A DNA stretch of 39,855 nucleotides from Allomyces macrogynus ATCC 38327 (lineage: Eukaryota; Blastocladiomycota; Blastocladiomycetes; Blastocladiales; Blastocladiaceae). Of the stretch, positions 1 to 9,569 are shown one piece after another. Every line of letters starts with the position of its first letter. Within the stretch, counting starts at the first letter, position 1. The notes below the pieces were generated by a model that saw only the letters and a program-made list of their open reading frames with translations, did no database searches and was not told the origin of the DNA. Location: the NCBI GenBank assembly GCA_000151295.1, contig GG745381.1, positions 137,769 through 177,623 on the forward strand. The letters are read 5' to 3'. Both the position numbers and the translations under genes were made by a program.

Positions 1-450
1 GGCGACCCACTTACCCACGTCGCTGAACCACGCGCGGACCGCCTCATACGTGCCTGTGCCGTCAAACTTGGGTGGCGGAATTTTTTCGTTGCCCCCATAC
101 GCCGTCTCGTCTCCCACCGGGCTCGCGGCGGCACCAGCGACAGCCATGGCAGGAGCCGTCGACGCAGCAGAGGCAACTGCCGCAACAGGAACCGCATCTG
201 GGGACGGCGCCGCAGGCAGCGGCGCGGAATTGTTCGACAACTTCTGCAAAATGACCATGAGGGCATCGAGTTTTGCGCCTTGTTCGGCCACGGCCGTCTT
301 GACCTCCGAAACCGACCCCTCGAGGGCCACCGTCCGCGTCGCGAGGGCATTATCATTCGCCATCATTGCGGGCAGGTGCTGGTCGACCACCGCCCGAACC
401 TCGGCCAGCTGTTCAAGAGGCGTCGCAGGTGTCGCCGGTTCGCCCGTCAT
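1..450 (-). CDS. Retroelement Gag, N-terminal part (runs off window edge)
   Basis: Reading leftward from an ATG at 450-448, an open frame of 150 codons continues past the window edge. The first ~75 residues look like an amphipathic or coiled region (repeated Leu/Val with Glu/Gln). An Ala/Pro-rich linker follows, then a segment with the core PPKFDGTGTYEAVRAWF, which resembles the start of the capsid-like region of Ty3/Gypsy-type Gag proteins (KFDG...WF pattern). The primer-binding site at 818-837 and the untranslated repeat-rich leader lie upstream on the same strand, as expected for an LTR retroelement. The nucleocapsid, protease and pol parts would lie outside the window. The assignment rests on a short motif plus the PBS; another gag-like host gene is possible. 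Confidence 0.6.
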   Translation of the reverse strand, partial: MTGEPATPATPLEQLAEVRAVVDQHLPAMMANDNALATRTVALEGSVSEVKTAVAEQGAKLDALMVILQKLSNNSAPLPAAPSPDAVPVAAVASAASTAPAMAVAGAAASPVGDETAYGGNEKIPPPKFDGTGTYEAVRAWFSDVGKWVA

Positions 451-502
451 GACGCCAACCGTGATGAAAAACGCGAGACGAGAGAAAACAACTCGATGGG
501 CA

Positions 503-770
503 GGAACCCGCAACGAATTTGCACAACAAGTAAACCGCGCCAACGAGAACCGGCGCAACCGCGAAAATGCGCTATCGAGAACAGGCGCAAACGAGACACC
601 GCGCCAAATGAGAACCAGCGCAACTGAGACACCGCGCCAAACGAGAACCGGCGCAACGAGACACTGCGCCAACGAGAACCGGCGCAAACGAGAAACCGCG
701 CCAAATGGGAACCAGCGCCAACGAGAAACCGCGCCAAACAGGAACCAGCGCAAACGAAACCGCGGAAGCC
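503..770. repeat. Degenerate tandem minisatellite in the retroelement leader
   Basis: Short units of the type GAGAACCGGCGCAAAC and CGCGCCAAAYGAG alternate many times with substitutions and small indels. The period is about 16-18 nt, or about 35 nt for the double unit. The block lies between the putative PBS and the gag start codon and so belongs to the element's 5' untranslated leader. It creates Arg/Asn-rich open frames on the plus strand and Phe/Ser-rich ones on the minus strand; I regard both as by-products. Confidence 0.7.
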
Positions 771-817
771 CAGCGCCCGAACGCACACTTCCAACGCCAG
801 TCCGTCACTTGAAGGAA

Positions 818-837
818 CGAACCTGCAGACGCTACCA
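818..837 (-). other. Candidate retroelement primer-binding site
   Basis: On the minus strand this 20-mer begins TGG and reads TGGTAGCGTCTGCAGGTTCG. Its complement looks like the 3' end of a tRNA: T-loop remnant CGAAC, T-stem, acceptor strand, discriminator and CCA. It lies about 370 nt upstream of the gag start. The bases just before it on the minus strand are TATCA then AC, compatible with an LTR end in CA. I could not delimit the LTR: no matching far end was found by eye. Confidence 0.5.
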
Positions 838-942
838 GTTGATACGACCGGGACGGGGCCCTGACTGATACTTCGGGGAGGATTGCGTAAGGATGTATTT
901 CGCACAGCAGCGTCCTTCTTATGTAGGAAGACGCCTCACACT

Positions 943-1320
943 ATGCGTCTAATTGGGGACCACGTGTTGGCAGGGCGCAAGCGGGGGACGCTTGCATACG
1001 CGCCAACATTGTCCGAGTACGATCGGCACATGTTGCAGATGCTGAATGGGACCAACTATGCACCGACGACGACCGTGTTGACGGCCACGGTCGCGCAGGC
1101 AACGGTCACGTCGACCCCCATGGTCTGGCCGCAGATCAAGCCGGCGTTCCCAGATGATGCCACGGTGGATCGCATTCATGCGTATTGTAAGTGGGACGAG
1201 GCGACGGCGAGCGATCAAGGCGAGAGCGGTGCAGTTGAGTCCGCTACGATCGTGGGTGTGTCGCTGATCGTGGCCATGTCGGCGATGGTGCTCACTATCG
1301 CTGGAATGGTCCCCGTGTAA
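943..1320 (+). CDS. Unrecognised ORF with C-terminal hydrophobic segment
   Basis: Open frame of 125 codons from the ATG at 943; the frame extends upstream to 883. No family is recognised. Mid-protein there is a Thr/Val/Ala-rich stretch. The last 25 residues are strongly hydrophobic (ATIVGVSLIVAM and on) and could be a membrane anchor. It may lie in or next to the LTR of the minus-strand retroelement, in which case it is fortuitous. Nothing in the flanks supports expression. Confidence 0.25.
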   Translation: MRLIGDHVLAGRKRGTLAYAPTLSEYDRHMLQMLNGTNYAPTTTVLTATVAQATVTSTPMVWPQIKPAFPDDATVDRIHAYCKWDEATASDQGESGAVESATIVGVSLIVAMSAMVLTIAGMVPV

Positions 1321-2030
1321 CTGTTGGATCCGTGCGCGATGGAGGCCGGGGAGCGATTACATGGGTCTGTCGTTCTCGCGATGAAAAGGTAATAAAAGCG
1401 TAGTGGTTATGATTTCGGCGAGCTGTAGCTGGAAAGTGGAGATGCACGAGAAACTGAACTGCCATAATGTGCAGGAATATCGTTTGGGTCAGTTAATTTT
1501 TGTGACAGGGTAACGAAAGAGAAGAGCCACTAACAACATGAATACAGTTTGACCTGCGCTTTTCAACGTCTCGAACACTGAGTGCTTATTCATTCGCAAG
1601 GCCATTTTTACTGGCACGATAAAGCTGGTGCGAGCTCAAGACGAGCAAACAGTGGACAGAAGCTCAGCGAAAGGAAAACATCAATTACAGCTTACCCGGG
1701 GAACGGACGGACCGGCATCTCAGAGAAAAGTGAACAGCTCGTGACCCAAATCGCTCAACTCAACATCACACAAGGGTTACGTTCAAGCGAACGAGCGGGA
1801 GTGCACGGGATATGCTGGGTGATGGCGCTGGGCACAGACGAATCTACATACTGACTTGATGTGGGCTGCATGTTTCACCGCCTTGTTCGAGCAGCAACGT
1901 TATGCAGCGTTGTTATACAGCGTTGCTCTCACCAGCGAATCGCCTGACTGAGGCGACACGACGGTGTCTGGTTCTTTCGAGAATGAAATTCAGCGCGCAC
2001 ACGCGATTGCAAGCGCCAAGAAGCACCAAC
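1321..2030. other. No gene recognised
   Basis: AT-richer than its surroundings. One 90-codon open frame (1582-1854) shows no recognisable composition or motif. Near 1890-1925 a short GTTATRCAGCGTTG motif occurs twice in tandem. Nothing else stands out. Confidence 0.5.
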
Positions 2031-2037
2031 CGAGCCC

Positions 2038-2045
2038 ATAAATAG
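2038..2045 (+). promoter_or_regulatory. TATA-like element
   Basis: ATAAATAG lies about 65-70 bp before the ATG at 2112 of the Ser/Thr-rich secreted ORF, a plausible TATA-box position. Sequence match only. Confidence 0.35.
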
Positions 2046-2111
2046 AGGTGCGCGCCCGTATACTCTTACAAAAGTACATTTGCACCAGCGTTGCTTCGAC
2101 ACGACCTCGCT

Positions 2112-2618
2112 ATGAATCTCCCCACGTTGCCGCTGCTTCTGATTGTGCTGCTCGCGCTGTCAGCGCAAGTGTGCCTGTCAACCGCGCAAACCATCTCCAA
2201 CACCACGACGTCTATCTCGAGCAGTACCACCGCGTACACAATGGCCATGTCAAGCGTGTCGACCACGCTGCCCGCACCCAGCGTAACGCCGGCGTTAACG
2301 TTCAGCAGCACCGGAACCACGAATGCCACGGAAAGCGCAACTTTCGAGGCCAAATGCAAGGCCAACCTCGATGCTCTGACCATTTGCCTGGTCGGGACCT
2401 GGGGCGACCCGGCGATTTTCGGTCATGAGAAGCAACAGATATCCAAGAAAGCACCCGCACTTACATGCAGCATGAAGAGCTTGGAATCACGCACACTATA
2501 CACTGGAATGGCGCGACGACAGAAGCTGCAACTTGCGATAGATGTCAGATTGCGTGAGCTTTTCATTCTGGCACCCTTGTCAAATGGCAACGTGTTCTTT
2601 TCAGGACGTGATTTCTGA
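2112..2618 (+). CDS. Putative secreted Ser/Thr-rich protein
   Basis: A 168-codon frame. The N-terminus is a clear signal-peptide-like sequence: a short polar start, then a Leu/Val/Ile run (LPLLLIVLLALSAQV) and likely cleavage near residues 22-26. Residues ~27-75 are rich in Ser and Thr, typical of an O-glycosylated surface or secreted protein. A Cys-containing segment follows (AKCKANLDALTICLVGTWGDP). The last ~60 residues have different composition and may be read into an intron or the 3' UTR, so the true 3' end is uncertain. No family recognised. A TATA-like element lies upstream. Confidence 0.45.
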   Translation: MNLPTLPLLLIVLLALSAQVCLSTAQTISNTTTSISSSTTAYTMAMSSVSTTLPAPSVTPALTFSSTGTTNATESATFEAKCKANLDALTICLVGTWGDPAIFGHEKQQISKKAPALTCSMKSLESRTLYTGMARRQKLQLAIDVRLRELFILAPLSNGNVFFSGRDF

Positions 2619-2878
2619 CCCGTCGAAATGAAAAGAGTGACGGTCTGCTAACTATTTTGCGTTTGATCTTGTTTATTGAGCGCTCCGTTCGTCTATTTTG
2701 TAGTGACGCACAGAGCACCGTTGATACTTGTCGGGTGCTGGTGTGGTGGATGTCTGCGTGTTGTCCGGCAGAAGGGCAAATGTGACACATTGCTGCATGC
2801 TCCCACCTTTCATTATCTTCGTCAAAGCATCTACTCCAAAGCACCATCATCGACGCGGTGCACAACCCACCCCCAACC

Positions 2879-5563
2879 ATGACCGAGCAATGGCAAGCAC
2901 TAGCTGCAATAAACTTAATACCGGAGGCTCTTAACCAGCGACCAGCGAGCACCGTCGAGAATGCGTCTGCTCGGCCTAAGCCAACGCTTGCCTGGAAATC
3001 CGTGCCGACCACCATTGACCAACAGCAGAGCGATGCTTCCAGACCAGCAGTATCGCTCCATGCTCACTTTCCCCTGTTTCCACCGGTTCCGAACGTTGCC
3101 CCCTTGCATGTGCCGCTACAGCTTTGGCCAAGCTGGTCCGAGCCGACAATGGACCCAGGAGAATCGGAGACCCGAGATTTGTTGCCACTTGCAGGGCCCC
3201 TCCCGACTATGACACCAATTCCTGAGCCGTTGCCAAGTTCCGCGCATTCTATGCCGCTACCAAATCTCGCGCAATCTTTGCCGCTCCCGTATCGATCGAG
3301 CCCGGCTCTATCCGCCCTGGCAGGAGACGAAGCGCCGCCAGTCATGGCCGTAGGCATCGTGCCAACATTTCCAATGGGCCACGACGCGGGCGAGGTGCGC
3401 ACGATGTTCTGCACCGCTTCATATCGTCGGATTGTACCTCAGTCGTCGTGTCGTGTAGGTCGTTGTCCTATTTGCGGTCCACGTCCCGATCACCAACCTG
3501 GACGCGCCCGTCGCTGTCTGCGAGCCGATCGTCCTTTCCGCCGACGGCACGCCGCAGTCGGTCCTCCACACGCTCGTCATGGACCCGCACCTGTCCGCGC
3601 CATCGCGCACCGTCTTGACGAATATGATCGCGACGCTCTCGCACGTCATGGACGCTGTGCGCGCAGCCGGTGTCGCAACCATACTGATCTCGAGCGACCG
3701 AGATTGGTACAGCACCCTGCTGACTCGGCGCGCTGAAGGAACGCGCGGCGACGTTGGCAATCTTGGCCTACGCACCACACCCGCTGCATCGGACGCGGTA
3801 CATCCGTCTTTGTCCACCGCTCCACGTCGTCGGATCGTGTCTAATTCGTTGCCCTTTTATAGCTCGTGGTCCTGTTTGCGGTCCGCGTCCCGACCACCAA
3901 CCCAGCCGCGCTCGTTGCCGTCTGCGAGCCAATCGTCCTCTCGCCTGACGGCACGCGGCAGTCGGTCCTCCACACGCTCGTCATGGATCCGCACCTTTCG
4001 TGGCAGTCGCGCACAGTATTGACGAACCTGGTCGCGACCCTCTCGCGCGTCATGGACGCGGTCCGCGCTGCCGGCCTCACGACCACGCTGGTCTCAAGCG
4101 ACTACGACTGGTACCAAGACCTTCCGACTCGGTGCATTGTTCACACCGATGAAGCAATCTTGGACGGCGGCGAGCATGGCCAGCGCTCTTCGCCTGTGCC
4201 TCGAGTCCCGCCACCGGCGGTCACGCATTCGCCGCCGCCGCCGTTGACGCCACGGCCGCAGTCTGTGCCACCAGAATGCAGCGCAATGCCGAGCAATGGT
4301 GGGAGCCATTGCAACCGCGACGGCCACTGGCACCTGCCTGCCGGCGCGGGAACGTGTGCCGACGACGCACGCGCAGAGTCCTCGCAGAGCCTTGCTTGGG
4401 ACCGAAGCCGCAGCCGGACTCGGTATTGCAGTCGGAGCCGAACGCCCGTGTCGCGCGAGATGCGCGACCGCAGCCGCGAACGCGACCGACACCGCCGCAG
4501 CCCGACACCAGCGCGACAGTCCCATGCGCGTGAACGCAGCCGCAGTCGCGACCACGGCATGAGCCTGACCCCGTTACGACATCGCCATGCGCGCGACGGG
4601 AGCCGCAGTCGCGGCCGCAGCAGGAGCCCGACATCAGAACGCGACCAGAACTGCAGCCTAAGTCGGTCCCGTCCTCGCGCATCGGTTCCACAAAAGAGCT
4701 TGGTTGACTTTCGAGCGATCCCCCACGGCGGCACGGTGCAGCAAGTCACGGCGCACCCGACCTGGCGCAACAAGTTTATATCCCTGTTTCGCAACTCATC
4801 GTTTCCGCGCGGCGTCCACGTGGGCACGGACGAGCTGTTCTTCACAATGCTGAGGTCGCCGAGGTACATGATGCGTGTGGCCTTCTTTTCCGTGTTGTGC
4901 AGCTGACGCTTGGCTGACCGGTTTCTAGCATCGTCGAGGACGTGATGCGCGAGTCGGGCGCCGTGATTGGCAACGTGCTCTTGGAGGCACGTATTTCCTC
5001 GCCAGGCGTGCATCCGTTTGCAAACTCATGGACGATCGCATTTCCAAAGTTTGAGCCTGTGAGCCCCGCCGATCGAACTGACGCCAGTATGCGCGTGCCC
5101 CAACGCGCCGTGTTCCTGCTGATCGACGCGCCCAGTCGCGTGCGCGAGTTGTGGGACGCGATCAACTATCGGTCCTTCCGCTCGGACGTGCTCGACCTGA
5201 TCTCCAAGCTGTCGGTCCGGTACGCGCCTGGCTGCAGTCACTAGCGTGTCCGCACACTCACGCACTCACTCACGCTCCTCAGATCGCAAACTCGCCGCTA
5301 CGCCTTTTTCACCGTTGCCGACGGTGATGCTGGCCGGGTCATGGAGCTCGATTACACGCGGATTCAGAGCAGCTATTTGCGGGTGCGTTGGCTTCGAGGT
5401 CGAAGCGAGAACGTGCGCGCACTGGGACGCAGTGCTGACGCGTCACGGACCATGGGTGACCTAGGTATTCCACATTCGCGATGTCAAGGCGGCCTTTGCC
5501 AACCAGGACAAGGTCATGGACATGGTGCGCTCCCTCGTGGCGATCGTGGATAGGCGCAGATAG
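2879..5563 (+). CDS. RSR family member P1, with duplicated N-terminal exon
   Basis: Seven exons inferred by frame and paralogue alignment: 2879-3394, 3459-3797 (2a), 3863-4863 (2b), 4929-4986, 5050-5219, 5283-5382, 5465-5563, giving about 760 residues. An ATG at 2858 is an alternative start. Exon 1 is Pro/Ser/Leu-rich. Exons 2a and 2b each encode the family's N-terminal module (VAVCEPIVLS...SVLHTLVMDPHLS...VMDAVRAAG). They are near copies at DNA level, each with its own phase-0 acceptor. Exon 2b continues into an Arg/Ser linker (RSRSRT, RDRSRERDRHRR) and the first RRM-like module. Exon 4929-4986 carries the conserved VMRESG helix. The last three exons give the second RRM-like module and the tail FHIRDVKAAFA. 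The intron at 4987-5049 has a GC donor, and retaining it keeps the frame open. Function unknown; a role in RNA handling is inferred only from the architecture. Confidence 0.65.
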
Positions 5564-6170
5564 TCGTTGTCGCAGGATTGCCAGCTGGTCGCGCTGGAAT
5601 TGGATCGTGTCCGTCATGGCGTTGAGTCAGTGGTGTGGTTCTTGTAGCACGCTCAGTCCTTTTCCCCGTGCAAGCCCGCTCGTGATCGTATTGTTTGGCA
5701 TGGGTTTGAAAATGGCTAGCTTATAGATCGGTTTGGGAGTGTCTGCGCCCTTTTGAGCATTGGCACAGACTCCTCAATTGAGAAATGGGACTGACTGCCC
5801 TTTTTGAAGTAGAAAGAGATAATTTGGTCACTTATACCAGTGCAGTGAGCAAGATATATAACGAGTACACTCTCAGGAACAATTTCGGATCCTCATCGTG
5901 GCGGTTCGACGGATCTTTGATTAGTCAAAGCAAGACAACGTCCGCTCTGTTCGTGTCTGGTTGGTGTCCGGGCCTCGTCGCGCCCTTGTCTAGCTAACGC
6001 GCTTTTGTGATGCATTACCGCATGTCTCCAACTCGGCACACCTCGGCCCCCTCGTCTGCCGTCACCCGTGTCGCCACTCGTGGAGGAAACATGGTCCACG
6101 GCGCCAAACACCAATTACCGTCCAACTTGCCAAACCGCACCCGCTGCAAGCACCATGATCCCCGCGCCCG
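5564..6170. other. Intergenic, no gene recognised
   Basis: No conserved family segment is seen between the stop of P1 and the first recognisable P2 codons. Small open frames (5785-5997, 6007-6234) lack family motifs. The missing N-terminal module and RS linker of P2 would be expected here and are not found. Confidence 0.5.
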
Positions 6171-6921
6171 GTGGAGACAAGGACCAGCCAGTCGCGTCGG
6201 TTGCCAACGAATCGGGATGAAGTGCGGTTTCTAGTCCCGTGGACAAGCACGTACGTCTGCGGTCGTGGCCGTTTTGTGGGTGAGTGGGTGGGGTGGGTGG
6301 GTGGGGGGAGGCTGACGCGCGAACGTAGGATCGTCAACGACATGATGCGCGATTCGGGGGTGATGATCAAGGGCATTTGGTTTGACGTACGATCAATTTC
6401 TCCTTGCTTGTCAAAATTGCGCCACGGTCGGAACGACAAGGCGTTCTGACGCATGATCTATAGTTGGAGCCGGCCGACCCCAACGACCTGCCCGCAACTC
6501 GTCCGCCACCGCGCGACGTATTTGTGATCCTGAACGTACCGCGAGTGGCTAACAAGTTTACGGCCGTCTTGCACGCCCGGCACGTCAAGGCCATGCAGCT
6601 CGACTATCCCTCGACGTGGACCCCGACAGGGGTCGTGCACGCGTTCTTGACCATGCCAAAGCGGCTCCCGCATCATGCCAAGGCGTTAAGCGGAATGCGG
6701 ATCGACGGGTCAAAACTGCGGGTGCGTCTTTGACTCTGACGGGTGGGGGTAGGGGGGGGGGGGGGAAGATTGACGTTGGGATCAACTGGATTTAGGTGTT
6801 TCGATTGGATGAGCAGCGCGCACTGTTGGCTGACCCGCTGAGGCTGACGGAGTTGGTTCGAAGCCTGGCGCGGGAGGTGTCGGTGGCCTGTGGGGTGGAC
6901 TGTGGTGGCGCACTGCGGTAA
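6171..6921 (+). pseudogene. RSR family member P2, 5'-truncated
   Basis: Recognisable parts are the end of the first RRM-like module (DEVRF...WTST, to 6250), the 58-nt exon 6329-6386 (VNDMMRDSGVMIKGIWFD), the undivided second RRM-like exon 6464-6721 (VFVILNVPRV...QLDYPS...VHAFLTMPK...GSKLR) and the tail exon 6796-6921 (VFRLDEQRALLADPLRL). Splice sites are canonical and phases match the paralogues, so the 3' half could still be spliced. The N-terminal module, the RS linker and the start of the first RRM-like module are absent. A TGA at 6156-6158 closes the frame upstream. It belongs to the subtype without an intron in the second module. Confidence 0.6.
6752..6765. repeat. Poly-G run of 14 in the last intron of P2
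   Basis: Fourteen consecutive G follow GGGTGGGGGTA in the intron between the last two exons of P2. It is a likely length-variable homopolymer. Confidence 0.8.
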
Positions 6922-7532
6922 CGCGTGCGTGTGAATCCAAGAGACGGTGTTGAGGGGAAGCTCAAACGTGACGTGGGGACGCAACCACCATTGTGTTCCG
7001 TTTGTCGTCTGGACTTATACTTGGCGACATCAGGCTTCAGATTTGATGGTGTCTTCCTATTCTGAATGCAGTTTTGTACGGATTGTGATCTTTCCGCCAG
7101 TGCCTTGAACGCAGCGTGCTGCCATTACAGCATCTCTTCAAGAATGAGAGCAACGCAAAGAATTCACAGCCTTCGTCCGTGCACGTCGTGGGAACACGAA
7201 AGGGGGGTGGAGAAGGTTGCCGTCTTCAATCTGAATTGCTTTCGTGAAGTGTCGTGCTTTGGACGGCAGATGGCAAGAGATGTTGTGATTATTAGGTATT
7301 TCCATGGGCTGTGCACCACGCGCTCTTGCGGCTTGACTCAGACCCCCGATCAGGCACGCAAAATAACCCGTAACGCGAGTGAGTCCCTTTGTATTCCAAT
7401 TTTAGGTGGTGTATCGGCGCTCACTTGTGGGTCTGGGTTCGGCATCACGCGCATGGACAGGGCCCAATGACCTCTCGATCCATTCATTCTCAAAGGTTAG
7501 CATATGCACGACCCGGCCCGAGGACAGCCGCC
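6922..7532. other. Intergenic, no gene recognised
   Basis: A 134-codon frame (7066-7470) has no recognisable motif and a mixed composition. I see no family exon, repeat or RNA gene here. Confidence 0.45.
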
Positions 7533-9111
7533 ATGGACGCGCGGCACTCCCTGCACGACGCGCCGGTCGGTCTCTTTAGCTCTTGGCCGTACGCGTGGGG
7601 CCCATTGGGCGAGCATTCGCCAGCAACCATGACCGCAACTACCAGCAGATCGGCCATGCCGTGTGCCGCTGTTTCCGCCCATGAACCAGCACCCGATGGT
7701 GGCCAGCTCGCTGTGGCCCGCGGATGTCGCGCGTGCGTGGCCTGGATCCATGAATATCGGCAGCGACGCGTCTATGGCGTGGGTCGCAGGTGAACGAGCG
7801 ACCAAAGTTGGGAGCGCCACCAATTCGCCCATGCTCGCCGCGAATGATTGCGCCGCACCGACTGCACCAACCGTACTGACCGACGCCGGCGCATATGGCC
7901 GCTCCCGAACTGCTCACGACGGGCGTGCCCGCGTCACGCGTCGTCGTACCCGCAGCCGCAGTCACGGTTGGCCCTGTCGCGAGCGTTCACGCGGTCGTGA
8001 TCAAACCCGGACGCGGTCACGCAGCCATGACCGCCGCAAGCACGACCGGCCAACACGGCCCTGCATGCGCTCGCGGTCACGGTCACTGCCACGGAATCGA
8101 TCCAGCAGTTCCAGTTGGCATCGGATGCAGACGCTCGCAGCTCGATCGCGCAACACGAGTCCGTCCCGCTCCCGAGGACCGTCGACGCGCGGCACAAACG
8201 GCGCCCATCCGCCCAGCACTGCCGATCCGAGTCGCCGGATGGTGTTGTTTATCGGCAAGCTCGTGGGCGGCGACGCGCGCCGGTTCGAGATGATGCTGAT
8301 AAAGGCGAAGCCGCAGGACGTGCATGTGGGCGAGAAGCGCAACGAAGTGCAGGTTTGGATGAAGTGGTCGCCGAGGTTCGTGGTTTGGTTGGAATGACTG
8401 GGTCGGACTGGACGTGATGGAACGGTTGACTGGCCGAACGCTTGATATGTAGGATCGTGGAAAAGGTAATGAGTCGGGTGTGGTGGTGAACGGCGTGATG
8501 ATTGAGGTTCGTGTTTTCTTGAGACGGCACTGACGATTTTTGGACGTTGACGATGCATCGCATGGCGATCAACTGCTACTGGTCGCTGACTCGGCTGTCG
8601 CCGTGCAAGTAGTTTGAGCCCGCTCGTGCGCAGGACATGCCCAAGCCGCGTCCCCCACTGCGGACTCCATTTGCGATCCTCCACATGCCGCCGTTCGAGC
8701 CGCTGATCGACACGCTCTGTTTGATAAACCTGTGGTTTTGCGTTCCAGGTCGACCAGGATTCCCGGTATAAATACGCGCGAAGAGCGTGCTGCAGATCGG
8801 GACTGTGGCCGACTCGATTTTCACGCTGTGGATTGCCAGCGATAGCTGTGGTTTTTTGACGTTGCCGTCGTGATTCGCTCGGGACGCAGCGAGGCTCGAT
8901 AGGATGTGGGTGTCCGGTGTTCAATTGCGAGTACGTTGACGAGTCGGCGTGGCTGTTCAGCTTCTTGTTCGTTATTGATGGCGAAATATCATGCTCCCCG
9001 CAGTATCGGCAGTTGTAAGAGCTCCACGACCCGCGCACACTATTTGCTGACCAGAACAAGCTTGTGGTGAGGTTGCAGCAGTTGGCGTGGCATACCGTGG
9101 TCGATCAGTAA
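7533..9111 (+). pseudogene. RSR family member P3, broken
   Basis: An open frame with ATGs at 7663/7681 holds a strong RS/RD linker (RTRSRSH, RSRSRSLPRNRSSSSS) and the first RRM-like module (VLFIGKLVGGDARRF...VQVWMKWSP, to 8375). No N-terminal module precedes it; the ATG at 7533 opens another frame resembling an exon 1. The next small exon (8453-8506) is 54 nt instead of 58. Four bases are missing exactly where the paralogues read ATG-CGCG-AG, which destroys the MRESG motif and the frame. Exon 8613 onward begins FEPARAQDM but drifts into a stop at 8769-8771. The tail exon 9013-9111 is recognisable (LHDPRTLFADQNK) but has TAA as its second codon. These lesions together mark it as a pseudogene. 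Confidence 0.65.
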
Positions 9112-9569
9112 GTGGCCAAAGGGACCACCTGCAGTAAATCAAGTGTGTTTCATTGAGCGAATGGAACAGGTTGCTGGTCGGTGCAGCAGAGCATGACGGC
9201 GACGGCAAAAACATGGTTTCCGTTTGCTTCTCAGCCCAATGCGGTAGACGTGCCTCGTCGGGATCGGGAGCCGGAGCGCCCGGCCGCCTGCCCGAGCTGC
9301 TGGCCAACGACAGGGAAATGCTCAACCTGCGTTGCGAAGGAGCGGTGCGGGACAGCGCGGGACGCTGCCGTGGCCACGGCGCGTAGTTCACGTGGCGGAC
9401 ACGCAGTGGCAGAGGCGAGCCCGGACAGGCGCTCGACCCAAGGCGGCCAACGACAGGACAAACACGCCCCCTCGCGACAAGCTCAACCGCACTCACGCGG
9501 TGGCCGTCGTCTCCTCCCACCACCACCACCGGCACGCGGGTCAAGCTGAAGAACGCCGTGCCTGGACAG

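Noticed and set aside
530..770. CRISPR-like regular repeats
   Set aside because: Units are degenerate, contiguous and without unique spacers, and the context is eukaryotic.
818..837. tRNA gene suggested by the CGAACCTGC...CCA string
   Set aside because: No cloverleaf is found on either side; only the 3' end is present and it fits a retroelement PBS.
4094..4691. Minus-strand Cys/Gly and Arg-rich frames opposite P1
   Set aside because: Shadows of the P1 linker; not conserved in paralogues.
7066..7470. 134-codon plus-strand frame
   Set aside because: No motif, no similarity to any neighbour and no clear codon bias; lies in an intergenic gap.
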